Assembly: GCA_003697365.1 (NCBI GenBank)
Contig: RFGP01000063.1
Location: 1-44,725 of the forward strand
Length of the DNA: 44,725 nt
Source: Chloroflexota bacterium
Lineage (GTDB): Bacteria > Chloroflexota > Anaerolineae > Aggregatilineales > J027
Direction of reading: 5' to 3'
Positions 17,216-25,942 of the stretch are shown here, one piece after another (positions within the stretch are counted from its first letter, which is position 1; each line of letters opens with the position of its first letter). The notes under the pieces are model-generated. The model made no database searches. It was not told the DNA's origin and saw only the letters and a list, made by a program, of their open reading frames with translations. The position numbers were made by a program, and so were the translations under genes.

Positions 17216-18064
17216 ATGTCTGGAATTAATGTACTTGTAGCTGTACCGTTACGTGAAACTGTGCGCTATCGTGACAAATTATCTACTGAGCCTAATTTTA
17301 ATCTCACAATGGTGACTAACCTCGAACAGGTTCAAAATACGCTTTCAGAGCGTGTCGCAGGGACAAGTGTTCTGGTCATCGATAATCGTCTTGGGGATAT
17401 TCATACACTCATCAAAAATCTTAGGCTAAAGTATCCACACTTGTTAATCATTGAGATTGATGAGGAAGCCGATTTTAGTTTACCCGGCCAAGCAGATGAT
17501 GTTTCCAATACACCGTTTGAAAACGATGAGCTCATCAAAAAAATTAAAACACTAGTGGAAGATAGGCGACTTGAAACACTACGGGCAGATTCGCTGCCTT
17601 CAGTGCGTTCAGTGGCCAAGGCGCTCATGCAAGCAAAAGGCTCACTTGCTAAAACTCGCGCCGCAGTAGATGCCATTGCCGAAATGGGATACGACTACGT
17701 CGCATTTTTTAATGTTACGCCTACCGACCCCCCTAGCATGTCATTAGTGACACAAGTTGGTGATGAGCAAATAACCCGTATGGCACCAACAAAGTTAAGC
17801 TATGACAAAACGATTGTAGGTTGGACGGCTCAGACAGGGCAAGCAAAAATTTTCCAAAAAGAAGACGAGCTCAATCATCCCTTTGTTGCTCGTGGGCGCT
17901 TTAAAGAAGGATTATGTGTTGCCGTAGGTAATAACATTCGTTTCGGCGTTATTATGGCTTGTCATAATGATCCTGAGCGTAGCATCAGCACTGAATCATT
18001 GCTACAAGTTGAACTGATCGGCGCACAACTTGCTAGTGCACTTGCCCGCGAAGCCAATACGTAA
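17216..18064 (+). CDS. Degenerate receiver-GAF protein
   Basis: The 282-residue protein has an N-terminal receiver-like half and a C-terminal GAF-like half (about 130-280). In the receiver, D56 is present (VLVIDNRLGD), but the N-terminal acidic pair is absent and the conserved Lys before Pro-Phe is T99 (NTPFENDEL). It is therefore probably a pseudo-receiver that does not follow the normal phosphorylation cycle. There is no output DNA-binding or kinase domain. It follows the GAF histidine kinase by 87 bases and precedes the deoxynucleoside kinases by 14, so it may be co-transcribed with either set. Its partner is unknown. Confidence 0.7.
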   Translation: MSGINVLVAVPLRETVRYRDKLSTEPNFNLTMVTNLEQVQNTLSERVAGTSVLVIDNRLGDIHTLIKNLRLKYPHLLIIEIDEEADFSLPGQADDVSNTPFENDELIKKIKTLVEDRRLETLRADSLPSVRSVAKALMQAKGSLAKTRAAVDAIAEMGYDYVAFFNVTPTDPPSMSLVTQVGDEQITRMAPTKLSYDKTIVGWTAQTGQAKIFQKEDELNHPFVARGRFKEGLCVAVGNNIRFGVIMACHNDPERSISTESLLQVELIGAQLASALAREANT

Positions 18065-18078
18065 AGGGATGCTTATAG

Positions 18079-19071
18079 ATGTCTTTTTACATAGCAATTG
18101 AAGGAGTTATTGGGGTTGGTAAAACCACCCTAGCTCGCTATTTACATCAAGAATTTGGCGGAGAACTATTACTTGAAGAATTTGAAGATAATCCATTTCT
18201 GGCAAAGTTTTATCAAGATCGAGCACGTTACGCTTTTCAGACCCAAATTTTCTTCTTATTAAGCCGTTATAACCAACAACAACGTCTTAATTATTTAGAA
18301 CGCCCCATTATTAGCGACTATATTTTTGCAAAAGATCACTTATTTGCTCAGCTGAATCTTAGTGGTGACGAGCTTAAAACTTATGAGCGTGTTTATAATG
18401 CATTAGCAGCAAATATCATAAAACCTAATCTTGTAATTTATTTGCGCGCCAACACGCCTCTGTTAATGTCGCAAATTGCACGACGTGATCGCCCTTATGA
18501 ACGTAACATGGATGCTGAATACATTGAACAACTGCGCGTCGCTTATGATCAATTTTTCAATACTTATATTGAAACCCCATTGTTGACGATAGACATGACT
18601 AATTTTGATTTCGTCCAAAATGAAAGCGACCGTACATTCATTATTCAACAGGTACGCAGCGCATTAGGTTATGGGCCACAACAGCCCGTACTTCCCGGTA
18701 TTGATGCATCCTCTTCTATAAAAGGAACTTATCAAAATATTGTCGATCCTCTTCAAATAGAAGCAACTCCACGACGTTTAGGAGATTTTCAACGCTTCCA
18801 TCATGCCTTTGATGCTCAAAAAGGATTCAGTACAGATGTTTTTCTAAATTTTACCCTTCTACAGGAAGAAATTGGTGAGCTTGCAAAAGCGCTTGTACAG
18901 TGGGCTCGTACAGTAGAGCACGAAGGAATTGAAAACGCTTCTACAGTTGAATTGCGCGATGAATTTGCTGATGTTTTAGCTTTTTTATTAAAGCTAGCGA
19001 ACTATGTTGGCATTGATTTAGAAACAGCTTACATCGAAAAAATGAAATTGAATCAAAAACGCTCATGGTAA
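18079..19071 (+). CDS. Deoxynucleoside kinase fused to a MazG-like NTP pyrophosphatase domain
   Basis: The 330-residue chain has two enzymes. Residues 1-210 are a deoxynucleoside kinase of the dAK/dGK/dCK family: P-loop GVIGVGKTT at 9-17, LLEEFEDNPFL, and RRDRPYERNMD in the lid region. Residues about 232-330 have the all-alpha MazG/dUTPase-like metal motif, EEIGE at 263-267 and DEFAD at 294-298. The kinase makes dNMPs from salvaged deoxynucleosides; MazG-type domains hydrolyse (d)NTPs to (d)NMPs. Normal members of this kinase family are about 200-230 residues, so the extra domain is a true fusion. The stop overlaps the next start. How the opposed activities are balanced is unknown. Confidence 0.87.
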   Translation: MSFYIAIEGVIGVGKTTLARYLHQEFGGELLLEEFEDNPFLAKFYQDRARYAFQTQIFFLLSRYNQQQRLNYLERPIISDYIFAKDHLFAQLNLSGDELKTYERVYNALAANIIKPNLVIYLRANTPLLMSQIARRDRPYERNMDAEYIEQLRVAYDQFFNTYIETPLLTIDMTNFDFVQNESDRTFIIQQVRSALGYGPQQPVLPGIDASSSIKGTYQNIVDPLQIEATPRRLGDFQRFHHAFDAQKGFSTDVFLNFTLLQEEIGELAKALVQWARTVEHEGIENASTVELRDEFADVLAFLLKLANYVGIDLETAYIEKMKLNQKRSW

Positions 19072-19697
19072 ATACAAAAAACGCCCAACTTATCGCTATT
19101 GCGGGAAATATTGGCGTTGGTAAAAGCAGTTTAGCCAAACGCCTAGAAGAACATTTCGGGTGGCAATGTTTGCTTGAAAGTGTTGACGAAAATCCATATC
19201 TTGCGGATTTCTATACGGACATGAAACGCTGGAGTTTTCATTCCCAGATATATTTTTTATCGCGGCGCTTAGAACAATATCAACAACTGGCAACAGCTCA
19301 AAAGCCAGTCATCCAAGATCGAACTATTTATGAGGATGCTGAAATCTTCGCACATAATCTTTATGTACAAGGATATATGACCGACCAAGACTATAAAACT
19401 TATCAGCATTTATACAATGGTGTACAGTTTTTATTGCCGCCGCCAGATGTATTGATTTATCTACGAGCCTCTGTAGGCGTTTTAGCAGAACGTATTGCGC
19501 AGCGCAGTCGTGATTATGAGCGTCAAATCTCTATTGAATACCTAGCACAACTAAATACGCGCTATGAAGAGTGGGTCTCTACTTGGCAACGTTCACCGAT
19601 TATCTATATCGACTGTACAAGCCTAGATTTTGTAAACAATAAACGAGACTTTGAAAGTATTTTGCAACAACTGCCGCGTACACTGTTGAATACTTAG
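19065..19697 (+). CDS. Deoxynucleoside kinase (second, stand-alone)
   Basis: The 210-residue protein is the usual length for bacterial dAK/dGK kinases. It has GNIGVGKSS at 14-22, LLESVDENPYLADFY, QDRTIYEDAEIF and a QRSRDYER lid. It starts seven bases inside the end of the preceding fusion gene, so the two are translationally coupled. Tandem kinase genes in lactobacilli and bacilli encode distinct specificities, with heterodimers in Lactobacillus; the same arrangement is likely here. Base specificity cannot be assigned by eye. Confidence 0.92.
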   Translation: MVNTKNAQLIAIAGNIGVGKSSLAKRLEEHFGWQCLLESVDENPYLADFYTDMKRWSFHSQIYFLSRRLEQYQQLATAQKPVIQDRTIYEDAEIFAHNLYVQGYMTDQDYKTYQHLYNGVQFLLPPPDVLIYLRASVGVLAERIAQRSRDYERQISIEYLAQLNTRYEEWVSTWQRSPIIYIDCTSLDFVNNKRDFESILQQLPRTLLNT

Positions 19698-19739
19698 GTC
19701 AATCATGCCTTTAGCACATCCTCAAAAGGAAGTTTCCGA

Positions 19740-20402
19740 ATGAAAATTGAACGTGATAATGAACAGTGGCTAACTCATCTTAGAAATAACGATACACTTC
19801 AACAAGCTGCCGCCATAGAAGACCTTCAAGACTACTTACAACGTGGCATCTATTATTACCTGAGCCGAGAACGCAGCGATCTATCAAGCTATCCTTCTGA
19901 GGAACTCAAGCAAATGGCACAAGATTTTGCCCAAGACGCAATACTTCGTATTTTAGACAATTTAGATTCTTTTCGTGGTGATAGTCGCTTCACGACATGG
20001 GCGATGAAAATTGGTACACGCACAGCAATTAGTGAACTTCGGCGGGCGCGCTACAAAGATTTTAGTCTTGATGATTTAACCGCTGATGGTGAGCTAATGG
20101 TTGGCTTAGACAGAAGTGATCCCAACCAAGTGCCGCCCATCACTCCCGAACAATTCACCGAACGTAATGATGTGATGAAAATATTGGGGAGCGCTCTAAA
20201 CGAAGCCCTGACTGATCGCCAACGTGCTGCCCTAGAAGCAGTGGTCTTAAAAGGTATTCCTATAGATGTTGTCGCAGATCAACTTGATACAAACCGCAAT
20301 GCGCTCTATAAATTGCTACATGATGCGCGCAAAAAACTTCGTAACCATCTCGAACAACAAGGTGTACAGCTCGAATATATTATGCGTTTATTTGAGAATT
20401 AA
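19740..20402 (+). CDS. ECF-type sigma-70 family RNA polymerase sigma factor
   Basis: The 220-residue protein has a region-2-like segment (LKQMAQDFAQDAILRILDNLDSFRGDSRFTTWAMKI, with the typical FRG-S-F-TW pattern) and a region-4-like helix-turn-helix (LTDRQRAALEAVVLKGIPIDVVADQL, then NALYKLLHDARKKLRNHL). It should direct RNA polymerase to a specific promoter set. AAGGAAG precedes the ATG. No anti-sigma gene is adjacent; instead it follows the deoxynucleoside kinases by 42 bases. Its stop overlaps the convergent SDR-like gene in TTAA. Confidence 0.9.
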   Translation: MKIERDNEQWLTHLRNNDTLQQAAAIEDLQDYLQRGIYYYLSRERSDLSSYPSEELKQMAQDFAQDAILRILDNLDSFRGDSRFTTWAMKIGTRTAISELRRARYKDFSLDDLTADGELMVGLDRSDPNQVPPITPEQFTERNDVMKILGSALNEALTDRQRAALEAVVLKGIPIDVVADQLDTNRNALYKLLHDARKKLRNHLEQQGVQLEYIMRLFEN

Positions 20403-21172
20403 GAGTATGGTGGCAACCAACCAAAAGGCGTTTCATCTAGCGGATCAGTTGATACATCAGCAAAGGAAGGCGCTATCGGTGAGTATAGCAGCGTTTGGTT
20501 TGTCCGATGACGTGCCGCAATACGCCGCAAATGATGAGCATATAAAATTCGCTCCTGATATTGAGTTGAGTTAAGTGCAATTGCAGCAATACCACGAGCA
20601 GCTATGTCTGCTGAGAGCGGTAAATAACGTCCCAAGCTCATGTTAAGCGGAAAAAAACGCCCTATAAAACTGGCAAAACTAAGCAAAGGGTGCCCTTGTG
20701 GCGCAAATAGAGCTGGCGCTCTCACTATAGCCCAACCCACACCACTATTCTGTAGATAAGTTTCTGCATCACGCTTATTGCGCACATATTCCCCAGAAAC
20801 TTCTAGGGGGCGCACAACTGTACTCAACAGCACTACAAATAACACCCCATCACTAATAGCCATATTAATCACATTACGTGCAGGCACCAAGTTAAGTTGA
20901 TAGTGCGTCAAACCTTCAAATGGCTTAGCGCGTGTACTTCCTACAAGATGAATGATAACTTGATGATTACGTGCACGTCCTTTAAGACTAGCTTTATTCC
21001 ATACATCTGCAGATACAATCTCTACATAATCAGTAAGCGGTTGTATCAGATCAAGGCGTTCTGGATGCACCAGTGCTGTCACTTTTGCACCAAGCGCTAA
21101 TAAATTAGAGATCACGCGATACCCTAAAAAACCCGTAGCGCCTGTCACCATCACCCGTGTTGGCGTGATCAT
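20399..21172 (-). CDS. NAD(P)-binding epimerase/NmrA-like SDR protein
   Basis: The 257-residue protein starts with a Rossmann loop GATGFLGYRV (about 10-19) typical of extended or atypical SDRs. LVGSTRAKPFEGLTHYQ and the later VRAPALFAPQGHP match the NAD-dependent epimerase/complex-I-assembly (NDUFA9-like) group. A classical YxxxK pair is not evident; the sequence has GEYVRNKRDAETYL in the equivalent place. The substrate is unknown. It overlaps surE by four bases (ATGA), so the two are translationally coupled. Confidence 0.82.
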   Translation of the reverse strand: MITPTRVMVTGATGFLGYRVISNLLALGAKVTALVHPERLDLIQPLTDYVEIVSADVWNKASLKGRARNHQVIIHLVGSTRAKPFEGLTHYQLNLVPARNVINMAISDGVLFVVLLSTVVRPLEVSGEYVRNKRDAETYLQNSGVGWAIVRAPALFAPQGHPLLSFASFIGRFFPLNMSLGRYLPLSADIAARGIAAIALNSTQYQERILYAHHLRRIAARHRTNQTLLYSPIAPSFADVSTDPLDETPFGWLPPYS

Positions 21173-21969
21173 GAACGATTTGCTCCATCAGAATGGCTAT
21201 GATTGAGTTGCCACTTATCTAGCTCAGTCAGAAATTCGTGACGAGTCATATCAAGGTGAATAGGTGTTACTGAAACGTAGCCATGATGCACAGCCCAAAT
21301 ATCAGTCCCAACTTCTTCAATATCACCAATAGGAGGTGAACCTGCTATCCAATAATAGGGCTTGTTGAAGGGATCATAGCGCGTATCTAAGAGATCGCGA
21401 TAGATACGTCGCCCTTGACGTGTAGGCTTGATCCCCATAATAGGACGCTCTGCTGATGGAAAATTTACGTTAAGCACAGTTTGATGCGGCAATCCATTTT
21501 CAAGGACTTGCTCTATGATTTGCTGAATATAAGGCTTGCAATGGCTATAATCCGCATCAGGGCGACGATCATCTAAAGAGAATGCAACCGCCAAATAGCC
21601 AAAGATTGCTGCCTCTAAGGTTACACTCACCGTACCGCTATACGTCAAATCTTGCCCTAAATTAGGGCCATTGTTGATGCCAGCAACAACAATATCAAAT
21701 TGAGTATCTACTAATCCCATCAAAGCAAGGGCTACACAGTCAGATGGCGCGCCATCAACTGCATATGCTTGAACCTGTGGAGGAAAAACGCTTGCCGTTG
21801 GAACAGCACGTAATGGTTTATGTAAAGTTTTACGATGCCCGCTTGCGCTCTGATTATCTTTGGGAGCTACGACAACTACTTCTCCCCCAAAGCTAAGAGC
21901 AACATCTACAAGGGTACGCAATCCGGGAGCAAAAATCCCATCATCATTAGAAACTAATATATTTGGCAT
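21169..21969 (-). CDS. surE: 5'/3'-nucleotidase SurE
   Basis: The 266-residue protein is full length for SurE, a metal-dependent phosphatase acting on nucleoside monophosphates. ILVSNDDGIFAPG carries metal ligands D9/D10, followed by DNQSASGHRKTLH, VDGAPSDCVALAL, GINNGPNLGQDLTYSGTV and a conserved LNVNFP. It lies downstream of RNase D and beta-CASP RNase genes, consistent with recycling of RNA breakdown products. Confidence 0.96.
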   Translation of the reverse strand: MPNILVSNDDGIFAPGLRTLVDVALSFGGEVVVVAPKDNQSASGHRKTLHKPLRAVPTASVFPPQVQAYAVDGAPSDCVALALMGLVDTQFDIVVAGINNGPNLGQDLTYSGTVSVTLEAAIFGYLAVAFSLDDRRPDADYSHCKPYIQQIIEQVLENGLPHQTVLNVNFPSAERPIMGIKPTRQGRRIYRDLLDTRYDPFNKPYYWIAGSPPIGDIEEVGTDIWAVHHGYVSVTPIHLDMTRHEFLTELDKWQLNHSHSDGANRS

Positions 21970-22001
21970 ATTTCCCTTGATTCTAATTCTAAGTGAGCTC
22001 T

Positions 22002-22406
22002 CTATTCACCAAATAAAGACATTTGCGAAATTTTCTGTGGTTTTGAAGGCGTTGAAGATTCTTCTACCAATGCAACTTCACCTTCTTCAACAGTGGGCTG
22101 TTCCTCTGTTGGCTCAGCTTCCACTTGTTCAAGCAAGTCTGCATTATCGACTTCGGGTACTTCTATAAAGGCCACATCATCATGAATTTGAGATTCGGTT
22201 GGTTCTGAAACAAGAAACGTGTCTTCACTTGATTCTGCCTCAGAATGCCATTTTTTGATTTCAGCTAAGGAAATACCAGCTTCTACAAGTACTTTTTCCA
22301 ATGTTGGCTGGGTAATTTCATCACCTGTCTGAATAACATGAAGATAGTGCGCATACAAGCAATCTTGCCATTCTTCAAAAAAGACACTACGTCGTTTATT
22401 GCTCAT
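22002..22406 (-). CDS. Small acidic protein with C-terminal QMSLF clamp-binding-like peptide
   Basis: I do not recognise the family. Starting at the ATG 22404-22406, the product has 134 residues. The first 55 or so form a basic-to-mixed helical segment (RRSVFFEEWQDCLYAHYLHVI, ending near IKKWHSEAE). A strongly acidic, low-complexity stretch follows, probably disordered. The chain ends in SQMSLFGE. QMSLF fits the bacterial beta sliding clamp-binding consensus (Q-L/M-x-L-F), which occurs at extreme C-termini of several DNA repair and replication proteins. The gene begins one base after the beta-CASP RNase stop codon, so coupling is likely. The clamp link is inference from the pentapeptide only. 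A frame extending to 22451 lacks support. Confidence 0.75.
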   Translation of the reverse strand: MSNKRRSVFFEEWQDCLYAHYLHVIQTGDEITQPTLEKVLVEAGISLAEIKKWHSEAESSEDTFLVSEPTESQIHDDVAFIEVPEVDNADLLEQVEAEPTEEQPTVEEGEVALVEESSTPSKPQKISQMSLFGE

Positions 22407-22407
22407 C

Positions 22408-23814
22408 TCACACAATCTCCACTTGCTCATGCATATCTGGAATTTGAACATCCATAATCTCTAATTCTGATTGTAGCCGCTTTTGCAAAACAGTTGCAGG
22501 CTCAAGCTCGCCATGCACTAAGAAAATTTGGCGCGGACGTTTTTGCATTCCTGCTACCCACTCTACAAGTTCGTTACTATCAGCATGACCCGACAATGCA
22601 TTAAGGGTATGAACCTCTGCGCGAACATTGTATTCTTGCCCAAAAATTCTCACAGGCGTGATCCCATCAACCAAGCGTCTTCCCAATGTATCAGGGGCTT
22701 GCCAACCAGTAATTAATATCACATTGCGTTCATCTTCTATGCGATTCTTGAGATGATGTAGAATTCGCCCTGCTTCAGCCATCCCACTGGCACTAATGAC
22801 AATGAATGGCCCATCCATTGTATTGAGAGCTTTGCTATCTTCTACTTTACGAGTGTAAGTTAACAAATCAAAGCCGAAGGGGTCTTCATCATCATAATGC
22901 AACATATATTCACGTGTTTCACGGTCATAAACTTCGGGGTGTTGGCGAAAGACAGCTGTTGCATCAATAGCAAGCGGCGAATCTACAAAAATAGGAATAC
23001 GTGGAAGTTCACCAGTACTATACATTTTTTGTAACTCATAAACTAACTGTTGGGTACGACCAACAGCAAAAGCCGGTACTACAAGTACACCTTTTGTTCT
23101 ACAGACATGTTGTATCACAGATTTTAAAGTTTGATCAGTTACATCGATGGGCTCATGAACGCGATCCCCATAAGTACTTTCCATAATAAGCACATCAGCA
23201 TAATCAAGGATGGTAGGGTCTCTCAAAATAGGTAACCCCTTACGCCCTATATCACCACTGAAGACAAGACGAATATCGCGCCCAGCATCGTGATCATTTA
23301 CATCAAGTACTACGCAAGCGCTGCCTAGCATGTGTCCAGCGTCATAGAAAGTCAGTTCAATACCTTCAAGTATTTCACGCGAACGACGATAACTCATTGA
23401 GACAAAACACTCAATACTTTCAAAAGCATCATCTTGCGTATAAAGAGGTTCAACGGGGTCTTCATGAGGCTTGCGTTTTTTGTTCACCCATTGCGCATCT
23501 TTCTCTTGAATATGACCACTATCCGGTAACATCGTTGCGCATAAATCACGAGTTGCATGGGTTGCATATATAGGGCCTGTATAACCGTTTTTCACTAAAC
23601 TAGGAATGTTGCCACTGTGATCGATATGCGCATGAGATAAAATCACAGCATCAATATGAGTAGGTGTAAAAGGAAAATTACGATTGCGTTCAAAAGCAAG
23701 TTTGCGTTTGCCTTGATAAAGACCACAATCAAGTAAGATGCGATAGCCGTTTACTTCAACTAAATGCTGAGAACCTGTGACAGTGCGTGCTGCCCCGTGA
23801 AACGTAATCTTCAT
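22408..23814 (-). CDS. Metallo-beta-lactamase/beta-CASP ribonuclease
   Basis: The 468-residue protein has the MBL zinc motif SHAHIDHSG near residue 61 and beta-CASP elements VISASGMAEAGRI, LSGHADSNEL and LVHGE toward the C-terminus, like CPSF-73 and Thermus TTHA0252. The family cuts RNA, usually as an endonuclease. It lacks the extra C-terminal domain of RNase J, so the CPSF-type call is preferred. The ATG at 23812-23814 has AAGGA eight bases upstream; the TTG codon before it is not needed. Six bases separate it from the RNase D gene. Confidence 0.93.
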   Translation of the reverse strand: MKITFHGAARTVTGSQHLVEVNGYRILLDCGLYQGKRKLAFERNRNFPFTPTHIDAVILSHAHIDHSGNIPSLVKNGYTGPIYATHATRDLCATMLPDSGHIQEKDAQWVNKKRKPHEDPVEPLYTQDDAFESIECFVSMSYRRSREILEGIELTFYDAGHMLGSACVVLDVNDHDAGRDIRLVFSGDIGRKGLPILRDPTILDYADVLIMESTYGDRVHEPIDVTDQTLKSVIQHVCRTKGVLVVPAFAVGRTQQLVYELQKMYSTGELPRIPIFVDSPLAIDATAVFRQHPEVYDRETREYMLHYDDEDPFGFDLLTYTRKVEDSKALNTMDGPFIVISASGMAEAGRILHHLKNRIEDERNVILITGWQAPDTLGRRLVDGITPVRIFGQEYNVRAEVHTLNALSGHADSNELVEWVAGMQKRPRQIFLVHGELEPATVLQKRLQSELEIMDVQIPDMHEQVEIV

Positions 23815-23819
23815 CAAAA

Positions 23820-24968
23820 TTATCCTTCAATGTTCCCCAAAACAGATAAGATTTCATTAGCATATATTTTACGTCTATGTGGCCATAAATCGGTAATGCG
23901 TGCAAGCTCGTCATGAGAAGCGGGAGCAGAATAAGCTAGTGCCCAAAGGGCATCTCTAGGCAGAATAATATCGCTTTCAACCCCTCGTTCAGCGGCTTTG
24001 TGTTTACGCCATTGATGAAGCAGTTGGTAACGTACCAACACTTGTTCATCAGGCCTTGATATATTAGCAGGTGGCAAAGGCACAGGGTCAGAGAGACTTT
24101 GCAAAATCACCCGTAAAAGTGCTTTTGCATAGCGCTGTAACAAAGTTCGAGACACATTTTGCACTTGCATCATTTCATCATAATTGCGTGGGGATGCTTC
24201 GGCGATCGCGATCATCTCCTGATCTTGCATGATTTTGAATGGTGGTGTATCACGCTGCATAGCCTTTTTCTCGCGCCAGATGTATAAAGCACGTAAGTGC
24301 TTGAGCCCTTGCTCAGACAAATATTGTGCGGCACGTATACGCCAAAATCCTTCTGGGTCAAATTCTTTGAGTGGAATAATAGTTTTCGTCAATTGCTGAA
24401 AATATTCATTCGCTTCTTCCCAATAGCCAGAAGCAATCAATTGTTCTCGCATTATATCTCGCAAATCAAGAAGGTAATGGGTGTCATATTGTGCATAAGC
24501 TAGTTTCTCTGCAGATAATGGGCGCTTCGACCAATCAGATTGTTGATAACGCTTATTGAGCTTTATGCCAAACTGAGAACGCAATATTGAGGCAAGTCCA
24601 ACTTTGGGCCAACCTAAGGTTCTTGCTGCAATGTAAGTATCAAAAATATTGTTAAACTCAAAACCGTAATCACGTCGTAATGCTCCTATATCTGCTTCTG
24701 CAGCATGAAAAACGATTTCAATATGAGGAGCAGAAAATACAGCCTCAAGTGGTGCGAGATCGTCTATACTCAATGGGTCAATAATAAAATCTTTAACACA
24801 CTCACTTTGACGAACCGAAAGCTGAATCAAACATACACGCCCATGATAAGCATATAGGCTATTTGACTCAGTGTCACAAGCAATAATAGACTTATTCAAT
24901 AAAAAAGTAACTAAATCTTGCAACTCTGTATTAGTAACAATAAGTTGTGCAGGTGATGGTTTTCGCAT
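23820..24968 (-). CDS. rnd: Ribonuclease D
   Basis: The 382-residue DEDD exonuclease has ACDTESNSLY (first D-x-E), FHAAEADIGALRRDYG (second D) and YAQYDTHYLLDL (Y and last D). Two HRDC-like regions follow (about 220-290 and 315-380), as in E. coli RNase D. It trims 3' ends of structured RNAs such as tRNA precursors. It is upstream of another RNase and of surE on the same strand. Confidence 0.95.
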   Translation of the reverse strand: MRKPSPAQLIVTNTELQDLVTFLLNKSIIACDTESNSLYAYHGRVCLIQLSVRQSECVKDFIIDPLSIDDLAPLEAVFSAPHIEIVFHAAEADIGALRRDYGFEFNNIFDTYIAARTLGWPKVGLASILRSQFGIKLNKRYQQSDWSKRPLSAEKLAYAQYDTHYLLDLRDIMREQLIASGYWEEANEYFQQLTKTIIPLKEFDPEGFWRIRAAQYLSEQGLKHLRALYIWREKKAMQRDTPPFKIMQDQEMIAIAEASPRNYDEMMQVQNVSRTLLQRYAKALLRVILQSLSDPVPLPPANISRPDEQVLVRYQLLHQWRKHKAAERGVESDIILPRDALWALAYSAPASHDELARITDLWPHRRKIYANEILSVLGNIEG

Positions 24969-24981
24969 AATTCACCTTTAT

Positions 24982-25899
24982 TTATAGCCATCCCCGACGA
25001 TAAAAAATAAATAACATTCCCAAAGCCATTGTTAACATAGTCATCATAATTAACCCAAACGCAATCGGCGAGTCTTGCAGAGGAAGCATAACATTCATGC
25101 CATAAATTCCACTCACCAATGTAAGCGGCATCATGATAACAGAGATAACGGTCAAAATTCGCATAATGTCATTAGTATATAAATTCGCCAATGTATTTGC
25201 GGTTTCAGCCAAGCCTTGCACCACTTCACCATGATACATGATCAAGTCAGTGGCTTTATTCAAGTGGTCTAAAATATCGCCAAAATACACATCTAATTCA
25301 TCACGAATAAAGGCACGTTCCACTTGTTCCAAGCTTTGTAATATAGCAACCTGTGGCTGTACAATACGCCGCAAAGAAATAATGTCACGGCGTATAATCG
25401 CAAGCTCTTCAACAATACGGCGCTCTTTGTCTATGAAAATATCTTCTTCCAAGCTACGAATATTAGCATCAATTTTGTATAGCATAGGAAACAAATAGTC
25501 GACTAAATGATCTATAACGCCATAAAAAATTTTACTAGCGCCCCGACTCATATACTGTTCACGTACAGCAGGGTCATTTTTACAGCTTTCAAAAAAGTGC
25601 TCAAGCGCCTTTAGTTTTCCATCATGTGCTGTAATTAAATAACCACTCCCTACGAAAATATCAACCTCAGAAGGACGGCTAATTCGGCGCACCGGATCCC
25701 AGATAGGAAATTGCATTACGACGAATAGATAATCATCATATTCATCAAGTTTGGGGCGTTCAATTGTAGACATCAAGTCTTCCAAATCAAGCGGGTGGAA
25801 GTGAGGATATTCTTGACGCAGATATTCCACATCTTCCCAAGTAGTATTCACAATATTTGTCCATGTAACTCGCTTGTATTGAATTAACTCAATCGCCAT
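24982..25899 (-). CDS. corA: CorA-family divalent metal transporter
   Basis: The 305-residue protein has a long cytoplasmic alpha/beta domain, a coiled segment rich in charged residues, then two C-terminal membrane helices with the YGMNVML signature at the end of the first helix, the selectivity loop of CorA channels. The usual charged C-terminal tail is short (YRRGWL). Mg2+ or Co2+ transport is expected. GAGGAT precedes the ATG. It leads the run RNase D-RNase-small protein-SurE-SDR. Confidence 0.94.
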   Translation of the reverse strand: MAIELIQYKRVTWTNIVNTTWEDVEYLRQEYPHFHPLDLEDLMSTIERPKLDEYDDYLFVVMQFPIWDPVRRISRPSEVDIFVGSGYLITAHDGKLKALEHFFESCKNDPAVREQYMSRGASKIFYGVIDHLVDYLFPMLYKIDANIRSLEEDIFIDKERRIVEELAIIRRDIISLRRIVQPQVAILQSLEQVERAFIRDELDVYFGDILDHLNKATDLIMYHGEVVQGLAETANTLANLYTNDIMRILTVISVIMMPLTLVSGIYGMNVMLPLQDSPIAFGLIMMTMLTMALGMLFIFYRRGWL

Positions 25900-25942
25900 G
25901 CATCTGATTATCCTCGTAATTTTTCGTTATTAAACATTGTCA

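Noticed and set aside
22408-23814. RNase J
   Set aside because: The protein is about 90 residues shorter and lacks the C-terminal domain; the CPSF/TTHA0252-type beta-CASP pattern fits better.
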